Positions 1 through 9,334 of a DNA stretch of 22,852 nucleotides are shown piece by piece. The position numbers and the translations under genes were made by a program. A model generated the notes under the pieces. It searched no databases and was not told the DNA's origin. It was given only the letters and a program-made list of their open reading frames with translations. The stretch spans positions 1 to 22,852 of the forward strand of contig JAUCBJ010003671.1 in assembly GCA_032718475.1 (NCBI GenBank). The letters are read 5' to 3'. How positions within the stretch are numbered: position 1 is the stretch's first letter; each line of letters begins with the position of its first letter. Source of the stretch: Nemertoderma westbladi. Its lineage: Eukaryota > Xenacoelomorpha > Nemertodermatida > Nemertodermatidae.

Positions 1-239
1 AGTGTAAATCACGCAGGGCCGTTCAAAATGCAACGCCAATGGATTCTAGATTAGCATCCTCAAATTAATTAGCATTGCGATAAGAAAATTATTTATTGAC
101 AACGACATTTATTAATATCCATTATTTAAAAAACAAACTACAAATAAAACAAACCAAATAAAATAGAAGCACAAAATAACTAATAATGAACTATATAAAT
201 GTAATAATAAAATATAATGAACTATTTAAAAAGGATCTA

Positions 240-393
240 GGACACTTCCCCCCCCCCCCCCCCCCGGACAGTCCCCCCCCCCCCCCCCGGTCACTTCCCC
301 CCACGCCCAAGTAGGACACTTCCCCCCACGGACACTCCCCCCCCCCCGGACACTTCCCCCCGGACACTTCCCCCCCCCGACACTTCCCCCCCC
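240..393 (+). repeat. C-rich minisatellite, GGACACTTC plus C-run units
   Basis: About eight degenerate units each consist of GGACACTTC (variants GGACAGTC, GGTCACTTC, GGACACTC) followed by a run of 5 to 19 C. Unit length varies with the C-run. The complementary strand carries repeated G-runs, the sequence type that can form G-quadruplexes. The copy at 783-948 is in the opposite orientation. Confidence 0.9.
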
Positions 394-782
394 AGTTAAA
401 GTGTTAAAATTAATCTGGGTGCATCAAAGCAATAAACAAAAGTTAAAGATGGTTACAGGACAAGTTGTATCTAGACAAGTTTTTTCAAAATTATAAAAGA
501 AACATTTTTATAGTCAAATTTTGTTTGTAAAAATAAAAACAGTATATCATTCGGGGATGGAATTTATAGGTCATCTAATTAATTGTTTAAAGATTAGCAA
601 ACAATACGATGTAATTGCATTGATAAAACCCATAAATAAAACTTGAATATAAAATTCGAAAAATCGGGATGCAAAAGATCACTTTCTGAGCTACGAAAGG
701 AAAATTGGATACAACTTGTCTGGATACAAGCGGTCCGTTTACCTTACAAAATGAAATATACGAATGTGCGAAGTTAAGAACA

Positions 783-948
783 GTCGGGGGGGGAAGCGTC
801 CGGTGGGGGAAGTGTCCGGGGGGGGGGAAGTGTCCGGGGGGGAAGTGTCCTACTTGAGCGGGGGGGAACTGTCCGGGGGGGGGGAAGGGTCCGGGGGGGA
901 AGTGTCCGTGGGTGAAGTGTCCGGGGGGGGGGGGGGGGGGAGTGTCCG
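783..948 (-). repeat. G-rich minisatellite, G-run plus GAAGTGTCC units
   Basis: About nine units consist of a G-run followed by GAAGTGTCC or a close variant. They are the reverse complement of the array at 240-393. The last G-run (about 923-940) is the longest. Proline- or glycine-rich open frames across this array are low-complexity by-products and not genes. Confidence 0.9.
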
Positions 949-2050
949 AACACCATTTAAAAAATATAAACACTAACAAAATATTGAATCGCATTGGGTG
1001 CAAGCCTAAAAATAAACACTCTGTCATTGCAAATTTTGCAATCTGCTTTGTGTGCCTATATTTGAACTCAGTCAGCAGTTGTGTAGACCTAATTTCAATT
1101 GTAATATAAATTTTCAATTTCAATTTGATACTTATTTAATTGACGCATTCTATGACGGATTCCAAAAATTAACTACAACAACCACGGTTATCAACTACAT
1201 ATACACAACTATAACGGTTTGGACACTGTACTATTATTCAACCATTTTTAATCCCCCCCCCCCCCCCCCCCAACTAGAAGCCACATTCCCGTTGCATCAC
1301 TACTATAGTGCTAAAATTTTTAGAACATTTAGAAATATTAAAGGGGGGTGGTGGGGGGGGGGGGGGGGGGGTGGTTATTTCAAAAATTTACAAAAATTAT
1401 ATCATATATTGCAAAACGAAATGTCTTTAGATTAACACCTCTGGTTTGTATAAAGGTACATTCATCCCTGCCCTAATCGACACCTTCATTCATCTTACCT
1501 CTCAGCACACCTTGGCGGCTCATTCTTTTACATGTATACAGCCATCCCCCCCCCCCCCCCCTCCCAACCCAACGCACGCAAACATACACGCCCATCACAC
1601 AATGGTTACGAACTGCATTCAAACAAAATGCCTCAACAATAAATCTATTAAGCATCCTATGTAATATAGGCACCCTATTCAATTATTTATTAATGGCCTA
1701 ATTGCGCATTCAAAAAATATATATATTATGTATTTAACATAGGAAATTTCATAGTTACCCGCTAGATGACGCTAAACTTTTTCAACTATATATATGTATA
1801 ACTATTTCGTATACATACCAAAGTTATTCCACAATGGCCTATGAAAGGGCCAGTGGCCTAAAAGCTGCGAGGAATAGACATATATATATAAATAGCTGTA
1901 CCAAATCTGTAATTTACCCAATACTTTACACAATTCATTTAGTTTATGTGTATTTCACTAATATAAATAAAACAAAAACAGATAAATAAATAAATTAGTG
2001 GTGGTTGCGGAGGCTAGTAAGATAGGTACTTCCTAAAAGGGTAAAAGAGC
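949..2050. other. Gene-free AT-rich stretch with long C and G homopolymers
   Basis: No credible coding region was seen. The stretch contains C20 at 1253-1272, a G-rich tract 1343-1373 (G6, then TGGT, then about 19 G), and C16 at 1546-1561. The C20 and G tract lie about 70 bases apart in opposite sense, so they could pair. Short AT dinucleotide runs occur near 1718-1728 and 1879-1889. Open frames that cross the homopolymers are low-complexity. Confidence 0.7.
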
Positions 2051-2110
2051 TGAAATCACCTGAAACGAGCTGAAACGAGCGGAAACGAGCTGAAACGAGC
2101 GGAAACGAGC
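2051..2110 (+). repeat. 10-bp tandem repeat (TGAAACGAGC)
   Basis: Six consecutive 10-bp units are present: one degenerate (TGAAATCACC), then TGAAACGAGC and GGAAACGAGC versions in the order T, T, G, T, G. No link to a gene is visible. Confidence 0.9.
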
Positions 2111-2149
2111 TTTTAAAGCCAATAATATTCGATTCTATGTGGAACTTAG

Positions 2150-2415
2150 ATCCCAGGCAGGGGTACGACGTTTGATCCTAGACGCGAACTTAGATCCTGT
2201 GTGCAATCTACAGGTGCGAGTTTAGATCTTAGATGCAAACTTGGATCCTGGGTGCGATTTAGTGGTGTGAAAATACTGTAGATAATAGTCGTGACCTTAG
2301 ATCCTAGACACGAACTTAGATCCTGGGTGCGATTTAGTGGTGTGAAAATACTGTAGATAATAGTCGTGACCTTAGATCCTAGACACGAACTTAGATCCTG
2401 GGTGAGATTTAGTAG
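2150..2415 (+). repeat. 75-bp tandem repeat with internal TTAGATCCT sub-motif
   Basis: Two near-identical 75-bp units (2256-2330 and 2331-2405) begin at GATTTAGTGGTGTG and are followed by a partial third. Upstream (2150-2255) the sub-motif CTTAGATCCTG recurs in a more diverged form about every 25 to 40 bases. The 75-bp unit therefore probably arose from a shorter ancestral repeat. Confidence 0.8.
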
Positions 2416-3080
2416 TGCGATAATAGATCAGATATATGAATCAGTTGGTCGAATAGTCATTTAGTCAATAATGAAAGGTTAAATGTCACTTGTGTTAATC
2501 TGCCATAAATAATGATATTTTTTCGCCTAGTTCCATGTTTAATTTCTTAGCTTCAACCACAAAAACATTGAGTTTACGATTCATTTCATGTCTGTTGGTA
2601 GCTACTGTAGAATGATAGTGTCATTAAATTAAAGAAATACAATCAAATACTTTAACCAATTTATCTCCTTGACCCATCTCCTTTATGCCAGAAATTAAGG
2701 GATCGACATAGATTGTAAACATGCGACAACTATTTGGTCCAGCTCTCCTGTAACACTCCTATATTCGAGGTAATTGTTGTCTCACATACTGTAAAATTTA
2801 AAACACGTTCATGGGGCCTTCGCGCAGCACGAGGCTCAGTTATGAGATACAAATTAAAATTGAGCGTTTCTATCACAAAATCGGTATTTAATAAGTTGCA
2901 CAAAACACCAATAAATCAAAGAGAGGGGAATAATGCCCCCCCCCCCCCCCCCCCCCCCCACCCTTCAACATCCCTATTAATCTGCACAGGCGCACAGAAG
3001 ATTGATGAAAGGCAGGTATTAACAGGGAATTTGTGTTTTAAAAGTAATATTCAATAATAATAAACTATTCAGTAATAAAC
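2416..3080. other. Gene-free stretch with a C24 tract
   Basis: No gene was recognised. C24 lies at 2936-2959. The open frame that crosses it (2734-3057) owes its proline run to that tract and resembles no family I know. Confidence 0.6.
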
Positions 3081-3084
3081 TTCA

Positions 3085-3573
3085 ATAATAGTACTAGAAG
3101 TAGATGTGGAACTAGTGGTGGCCAGAGTGAAATATCTATAGATTGTAAAAGTGGTCGTAAATGGAGTTTACAGTCCAACCAAACTAACAGTTCGAGAACA
3201 ATCAGTTCTAATGTGATCAAAGAACAATCTGGTGTTAGGGGGGAAGCAAAGACAGTTCAGTCAATAAAGGAAAGCTTTGAGCTCTTCATCAATGACGAAA
3301 TTCTTTCCATAGTTGTCCGGGAAACCAACCGTTCGAGCTGTAGAAGACATAACTTATTGGAATGATGGTCACCCAGATCGAATACCAAAAGTTTGGACAA
3401 TGGTTGATTTTATATTGATCAAGGCTTTTATTGGGCTACTATTGTTAGCTGGAGCCCATGAATCGCTTGAACAGTTGTGGAGTATGTCATCACGGCCTGT
3501 CTATAGATCTGTAATGAGACTTAATCAGTTTCTGAGTGCTTCAGAATCCTTCCTGACAGATAAAGGACTTTAA
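3085..3573 (+). pseudogene. piggyBac-type transposase, N-terminal fragment, frameshifted
   Basis: The fragment matches the start of the piggyBac (DDE_Tnp_1_7 / PGBD) transposase domain. The frame beginning near 3141 reads GRKWSLQ, then KESFELFINDEILSIVVRETNR, split here as KESFELFINDE and ILSIVVRETNR. This corresponds to the family pattern of a KWS motif, then a phenylalanine-rich helix and an ETNR motif. At about 3325-3345 the reading frame shifts by one. The downstream frame then continues as VWTMVDFILIKAFIGLLLLA and LEQLWSMSSRPVYRSVM, the conserved helix ahead of the catalytic core. It ends at a stop at 3571-3573. The catalytic aspartates are absent, so this is an inactive relic. Assignment rests on motif memory, not alignment. 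Confidence 0.8.
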
Positions 3574-3984
3574 CATTATCGAAAAATTGTACACACATGG
3601 TCAAGAAATTAGCAAGTGTTCGCTATCAAATCCAACTGATACTGTCTGATTGAATTGGGTATATTAATTATATTAAACCTTATAGTTAAATATAGAATGC
3701 AATTTTCATTGAAATTGCTTCACAGCGATCCTGAAATACCCATTAGACAGGCGTTTCAACTCTGCAAATCACAAAACTCTGTGCCGCTTCCCATTTCTCT
3801 TCTGCCAGTATAATAAATCCCGTGTTTGAAATAAACCAGAATCCACGACAATGTGTTTTACTTGCCGCCGCTCCGTTATAAACGACAACTTATCATTACA
3901 CCCAAATAAATATACAAATATTCCAAACTGTATATTCCGGATTACCAATGCGTAGCTTTTACATGGATCAGATTAATGAGTGAT

Positions 3985-4191
3985 TCATAGACTGCGAACA
4001 GAAAGAAACTGGCCTGTGGTCCAGAATACCAAGATTGAACCGAAAGTTTGGGGACAATAACCCTGTTCAAGATGATTTGCACGTTTTGTGTCTGTGCCCC
4101 CTCTCAAACGATCTACGTGTAAAATACCAGTCTCTAAATTTTTGATGGCCTCAATGCCTTTGAGAGTAGGCTCTATACAAAAGTAGATCAC
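3985..4191 (-). pseudogene. Possible piggyBac C-terminal fragment on the opposite strand
   Basis: A 68-codon open frame contains GILHVDRLRGG, then a lysine/asparagine-rich segment, then GSILVFWTTGQFLSVRSL. The order loosely follows the late piggyBac transposase pattern (a G-x-V-R-x-NR-x-KG motif, then a VVKW...NK..LLSS-like strand). It would be part of a transposase lying opposite to the fragment at 3085-3573, which implies an inversion or a separate insertion. The similarity is weak and it could be a chance frame. Confidence 0.3.
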
Positions 4192-4396
4192 GACACATAG
4201 TCGTGATCATTGTAGGCTTATGCAATTGGGGATAGCCTGGTTCCTAACCAGCTATCACTATGCCCCTACTGCACAAAAATGTACAGAAAAAAGGAAGACC
4301 TTTAGTACATTTAGTTTCAGCCGCAATGGATGGATCGTCAACTTGTGTGGGAATCAACAGTGAAATTCATAATTCTTAGAAATATGCTTTTGCTTT

Positions 4397-4597
4397 GGTG
4401 TAAACGCTACGCCAACAACCATTATTAAAGCTACTTAATGTTAATTGTGAATTGAGGGAAAGGAACAGGTTACAGTGGAATGTTTTTCTAACCAATACAA
4501 TACACGAGAGTGACGTGACAAACTCAGGTTACATTTTCATATTTGCTGTTGTCGGCAGTGGTTGTCGGCTGTCGGTTGTCGGCGTAGCGTTTACGCC
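4397..4597. repeat. Inverted repeat with 24-bp arms, MITE-like or hairpin
   Basis: Left arm 4397-4420 (GGTGTAAACGCTACGCCAAC, then AACC) is the reverse complement of right arm 4574-4597 (GGTTGTCGGCGTAGCGTTTA, then CGCC) with about two mismatches. A short GTCGG-rich repeat (4552-4581) lies just inside the right arm. The 150-bp interior is not coding. It could be a small non-autonomous DNA transposon; no clear target-site duplication was seen. Confidence 0.55.
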
Positions 4598-5576
4598 CTT
4601 TTTGAGTCTCTGTTCCGTATACGCCATTAATTATGATCTGCCACTGTTTATTATTTCTCGGAGAGGAGGATTAGTAGCTGCCGGTGGATGCTGAGTTACT
4701 TTGTTGGTTGAAATTCATGTTTATTACATTACATCTACCCATTACGTTCAGGATAAAGGACTCTTATGTATATTCTTTTAAATAATTCCTATTGATTTGT
4801 TAAATATCTTCAAACTTTGTTGGTATGCAGTAGTATATGAGGTTATTTGCAACAACGCTAATGAGTTGCATCTGTTGTGCTGTACAACAATACCACGATC
4901 GAAAACAGTGCAGTACAAGCCTCATAGACTTCGGGGTTTATTAATTCGTACAACTATGCTATCCATGCTATTTATTTTATCACAGTGCTGAGGTCATTGT
5001 TTGATCACGATATTATTATATAATAATTTTAATTTAATTTAGTTTAATTCTGTCCGATTCAGATTCATATTAATTATTTTCCACATTAACTCAAGTCAAA
5101 TTAACCAACCAACAGACAAATAAGGTACAGTACAAGAAGATGAAGAAGATACTAGATACAAGCACAATTATATAGTGAGTGTACAACTTAGGATAACAAT
5201 AATTGGTACAAACATATATAACTGCCGGTGGTGCTTGCGCCCCACGAACGTGTTCAACTGTGCACCCCTTCGTTCAAGTTTCACTCAAAATAATGTATAT
5301 ACAGCAATAATGTATATCAATATGACCATTATTATGTTCTCTAAGAGTTAATGAACAGAAGGCGATACATAATTATTGACCTTTCAATAAGTTCAACTCA
5401 ATTCAAATTCCTGTTTATTAAATTCATTATAGACAGGACACTATATTCATTATAATGTTTGAGCCGTAGCTCCAAAAGTGCTAGTATGGCTCAATATAAT
5501 TGACAGGTAAATTATCATATGTAGGGGTTAATTGAAACCTAGACCCTCACACTGCCTCCAATGTCCCATTTCCAAC
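4598..5576. other. Gene-free AT-rich stretch
   Basis: No gene, RNA or repeat was recognised. Open frames at 4452-4694 and 4797-4991 have no recognisable domain. Confidence 0.6.
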
Positions 5577-6090
5577 CAGCTTACTCACTCTGGCCGCGAA
5601 AACTCTATCTATCATCCTTAGTTACCTTTTCAATTTATCGATATCTCACGGCTTCTTCCCTGAACAACTATCGTCCTATTTCCCTCTTGCCCATTGAACA
5701 GATACATCGAACAGATAATTAACTCTCAGCTTCTATCATACCTACATAAACTCTCTATCATATCATCCTGTCAGTATGGTTTTCGTCCTAAAACATCCAC
5801 CACCCATGCTCTGTTATCTGTCATCGAAAACTAAACCAATCCATAGACGACCAAAAATTTTCATGTGTAATTTATATTGATTTAAAAAAAGCATTTGACA
5901 CTATTAACAACGATATCCTTCTCAAAACACTATCTTGCTATGGTATTCGCGGCCTTCCCCTTCAACTATTCTCCAGCTATCTTTCAGCTCGCTCCCAATG
6001 AGTTTCCATCGGTAATAATACTTCCTCTTATCTTCCCCTCAACACACCGGCGTCCCTCAAGGCGCCACACACAAAAACTAAAATATATTT
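5577..6090 (+). pseudogene. Non-LTR retrotransposon reverse transcriptase fragment (CR1/Jockey-like)
   Basis: Characteristic reverse transcriptase motifs appear in order but in different frames: LSYLFNLSISHGFFPEQL (about 5600-5665), NYRPISLLPI (about 5665-5694), QYGFRPKTSTTHALLSVI (about 5772-5825), the catalytic-aspartate motif A as SCVIYIDLKKAFDTINNDIL (about 5860-5920), CYGIRGLPLQLFSSYLS, and motif B as GVPQG near 6050. The motif order and spelling resemble CR1, L2 and Jockey-type LINEs. There are several frameshifts and stops, a deletion between the FPEQL and NYRPIS motifs, and loss of the YxDD motif. It is a dead copy on the same strand as the following LINE, but belongs to a different lineage. 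Confidence 0.8.
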
Positions 6091-6229
6091 TTATGGTCTT
6101 GGCTTTACAAGCCACGCTAGATGTACTATATATTCTTTATCTATCTAATTGTACATTGTGCATTTCAAGCTTCCTGACATCACATCAACTCCTGCTGAGG
6201 ACCTGTCATACTCAAATGCAAACCAAGCA

Positions 6230-7789
6230 CAGATCGGATACAGCAGGTTACGAGTGAAGATTTGAAATCGCATTTCGGTGGTCTGCTTGGGAGTGAAAAA
6301 ATACCGAGCTTCCCAGTCATTGAAGACATTGTTGTCGAGGACATGGATGCTGAAATCTCGGCCACTGAAATAACCAACAATATTTCGAAATCAGCCAATG
6401 GCAAGGCCGCTGGCCCTGATGGCATAACCAACGAGTGTCTCAAACAGGGGTATGGAATATTTCATGTCTTCCTAGTCGCCTTGTTGTCGTTCTGTTTCAA
6501 CAACGCTATCATTTCGGCTCAGTGGTCAACTAGTTATTTAATTCCCCTATATACTGGGAAGGGTAGCCTAAGACTACCAGGTTCATATCGCGGTATCACT
6601 CTAATGAGCTTTTCTTCTAAAAACATACACAGCCATTCTAGATTCACGTCTCTACTCGTGGGCTGAGCGTAATTTGATATTTCCAGCTGAACAATTTGGG
6701 TTCATAGTAGGAAGGTCAACAATCAAAGCTACAAAAATCCTGTACAGCAAATCTCCAGTTCTTTGGGTGAACCAAAGGGTCACAAGTATTGTGTCTTTGT
6801 AGACTTTGAAAAAGCGTTTGACAAAGTGAACTGAGTCAAGCTTATAATTAAACTTCACAAACTTGTTATCAGTACAAGGGTGACAAAATGTCCCTTCATT
6901 TATTCGCACTTTTCGTCGCTGATCACCCCGCTGCATTGATTTTTACGGGAGTGCTAGTGCTCATGTATGCAGACGGTCTAGTGATAGTGACTGATACCAT
7001 CGAGCAAACACAGGATGCACTTAATAGACTGTCATCATACTGTAGAAATAACTCGCTGTCTGTCAACATTGCAAAGGCAGAGGCTGTGAAATTCCGCCGT
7101 GGTGGCTGATTGGCTGTTGCTGACAAGCTTACATATAACAATAAGCAAATCAAATTTGTTTACAGTTTCAACTACCTTGGTATTGTACTAACTGCATTTA
7201 ACTCGAATTCTGGACACCTAAAACATCGCTACAGTAAGGCCATTGCTGGCACCATCAGTCTATCCATCAAAGTATACCTGCAAATGGTCTCACTGTCGTC
7301 AGCGATGTGCCTCTACCAACTTGTGATCATTCCTTCTGCATTATACGGAGTGGAGGTTTTCAACCTAGATAGGGACAGCCTATTGATTCAGATTCAAGTT
7401 AACCTACGAAAGATCAAAGCGTTTTACTTCAAGTTGTGGGCAGGAGTTAGCAAGTTCTCGTCTTCCACTTCTATTTTAAATGCTATAGAAGACACATCCT
7501 GTGACCCTCAGAAACTAACTCTTACCAGATTATCTGGTTTTCGTCGACGCTTCGTGGCACAACATCTGAGCAATGGGCATCACCATCTGCTCTGTTTTGA
7601 CTCGCGCTGTTGGAGACCAAAGCTGACCTGTATCTGTAAACTCTGCGGAGTGGCAGCAGGCTCACCAGACCATCTATTGTCCGATTGTTCCTGGGTTGCA
7701 CCGGTGACAGGAGATTCCCTGCTTGCACGACTCAAAAACATACACGAGGCAATAGCAATCCTCGACAAACTGATCAGAATCTGCCATTA
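6230..7789 (+). pseudogene. Second, different LINE: RT domain plus C-terminal zinc knuckle, disrupted
   Basis: The reading frame starts inside the element with a linker and then AANGKAAGPDGI-type sequence (seen as ANGKAAGPDGITNECLK, about 6400-6450). It continues through LIPLYTGKG and GSYRGITL, then changes frame to AEQFGFIVGRSTIKA (about 6685-6730), then again to CVFVDFEKAFDKVN (motif A, about 6790-6832). After a deletion come LFALFVADHP and MYADGLVIV. The catalytic motif therefore reads YADG instead of YADD. An in-frame stop lies at 7107-7109. From 7110 the frame is open to 7789 and ends with CKLCGVAAGSPDHLLSDC, a CCHC zinc knuckle typical of LINE C-termini. It is inactive and resembles I/R1/Ingi-type elements, but the clade is uncertain. 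Confidence 0.85.
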
Positions 7790-7919
7790 GTAGGCCTATA
7801 GTATATGAAATAGTAATTACTACCCTGTAATGTGCATGTCAAATGTCTTGTCCTAAGCACATATTAATATATACTATTTACAGTAATCCGACTAATACTC
7901 CCGCTATTTGTTTTAATGA

Positions 7920-8271
7920 TGCCACCTTAGCATGGCAGTCACTGGGTGGTTCCTCTTTGCCAGATTGAGGAGAACATCAGAAAAGTTGGTTGGCTCAATT
8001 ATATAAGTTACAAGCCGACCAGTTAATGTCTTCCATGAACACCACTGATATATGCCGTCTTCTTGGATGTCAGGCTCCCGGAACAGCTGACTGGTTAAAC
8101 ACTCTCCCTTCTGGAACACTTGGCATCGGTTCTCTAATGCTCAATTTTCAATTGTCTGGGTGCACCTGTCTGCATTCCTCATACATGTGTAGTGTATGTG
8201 GTGCTGTGGCTGATGGTTTAGGTTACCATTCGCTTCCATGCAATTCTGGAACACTTTCTCTATCTATCTAG
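7920..8271 (+). pseudogene. C-terminal fragment of a REL-type non-LTR element
   Basis: The open frame contains ADWLNTLPSGTLGIGSLM and, after a probable internal deletion, YMCSVCGAVADGLGYHSLPC. The second piece is a CX2C...HX3C finger. A tryptophan-leucine-x-alanine-leucine-proline motif followed by this finger is the usual sequence just before the restriction-like endonuclease of R2/NeSL-like elements. The same arrangement is present in the intact ORF at 11086-15060 (WISALP, then CX2CX7HX3C). The endonuclease itself is missing. It is a decayed remnant, unrelated to the LINE that ends 130 bases upstream. Confidence 0.6.
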
Positions 8272-8662
8272 AGTTCATTTTTAGAGTTTAGTGTTTATGT
8301 TTCGTAGTTTATATATCTATATCTATTCATCCCTGAACATTTTTATTATTTAAAACCCGGAGCCAACGTTAATGTTTCAAAAGTTTAAATTTCGAAGTAT
8401 CAATAATATAGTAGTTATATCAGATTTCCAGCTTTCAAACCCTGTAACATTGGCTTTGATCATTCCTGTACATCCAACGAGGTCAGCTGCGAGTAACTTT
8501 TTCTGTACCTCAATGTTTTCCATATCGTTATAATTCGTTTAGATATTTTGTAATTATTTAAAATAAATTAGGTCTGATCTTAAAAAAACTCTTTGGTAAT
8601 AAATAAAATTTTTGTCCTTATTACTGTGGAGTGCGCTATACTTGCCCATAGTTCCAACCAAC

Positions 8663-9308
8663 ATGATAATAACGCATAAGCCGTTCCATACCATTTATGG
8701 TTGTAGTGTGGCATTATTCATTGTAATGATTGCCATGATCATATCATCCTGCAGAGGTCAGCAGGATGAATGTGTACCCCACATAGAGTTGTACACCCAG
8801 GATCAACTTCAAGGAACTAAATACGACGTGTACGAGGATACCAACTTGGCAGAACTCATCAACCTCGGCATCAATGATCAGGTGGCATCAGTCAATGTCA
8901 TCTGTGGGATGTAAGTATTATTAAGTAAATATACTTGATATAAATCCTTAGCAATTTCCAATTTGATAAAATTTTGTTTATTTTTTTAAATATTTACTAA
9001 CACAGATTTGAAAGCATGATGGCATACTTTAAATATATTATTCGCATTGGGGTATTTGTTACATTAAATAAGCTGCAACCGAGCTATAATTATGGAAACA
9101 CGAATGGTCAAGTTTAACACAATTAGTACAGGTGAATCTTTTCATTTTAGATGGATATTGTACCAGGACGACTTTGATGGGCAAATTAACGTCGTTATGC
9201 CTGGAAATTACTCGACCATCCAGCTTGTTGACACAGCAAATAATATCAGTTCAGTTCGACTAGTCCCACAGAATGGTGTGACACTCTTCGAGAAACCAGA
9301 TTACAAAG
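8663..9308 (+). CDS. Secreted beta/gamma-crystallin domain protein, two exons, 3' end not found
   Basis: Exon 1 (8663-8910) starts at the first in-frame ATG and encodes a signal peptide: the hydrophobic core GCSVALFIVMIAMIISSC is followed by a likely cleavage site near RGQQDE. A Greek-key motif then begins at IELYTQDQLQGTKYDVYED and ends near VASVNVICG. The intron 8911-9150 has gt...ag ends and splits a codon after base 2. Exon 2 (9151-9308) rejoins in frame to give CGIWILYQDDFDGQ and the second Greek key, ending in ISSVRLV. A further strand follows, VTLFEKPDYKG, which looks like the start of a third motif. Exon 2 ends at a gtatgg donor in phase 1; without splicing the frame stops at 9332-9334. 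Beta/gamma-crystallin folds commonly bind calcium, but no function can be assigned here. No promoter was recognised. Confidence 0.8.
8911..9150 (+). other. Phase-2 spliceosomal intron of the crystallin-type gene
   Basis: The donor GTAAGT and the acceptor TTCATTTTAG bound 240 bases. Splicing converts AT plus A into an isoleucine codon, followed by the tryptophan that is typical at the start of a second Greek-key motif. The joined reading frame makes better biological sense than either unspliced frame. Confidence 0.8.
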
Positions 9309-9334
9309 GTATGGTCTGGTGTTATATTTTATAA

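Larger units (their letters stand above)
240..948. repeat. Large imperfect inverted repeat bounded by C-run and G-run minisatellites
   Basis: A C-rich minisatellite (240-393) is mirrored by a G-rich one (783-948). The inner arms 457-485 and 707-735 are also complementary with mismatches: AGGACAAGTTGTATCTAGAC on the left pairs with the reverse complement of the GGATACAACTTGTCTGGATA stretch on the right. Both pairs share a centre near position 595, so this is one symmetrical structure and not two unrelated arrays. The middle (about 500-690) is AT-rich and shows little obvious pairing. It is most likely an old inverted duplication. No terminal motif, target duplication or transposase was seen. 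Confidence 0.7.

Noticed and set aside
587-1123. A 178-residue minus-strand open frame with a proline-rich block
   Set aside because: The proline-rich part is translation of the G/C-run minisatellite, and the rest has no recognisable domain. Length is explained by the repeat.
1741-1790. CGCTAGATGACGCT-like motif near 1760, reminiscent of CTCF or SINE sequence
   Set aside because: A single short match with no supporting structure.
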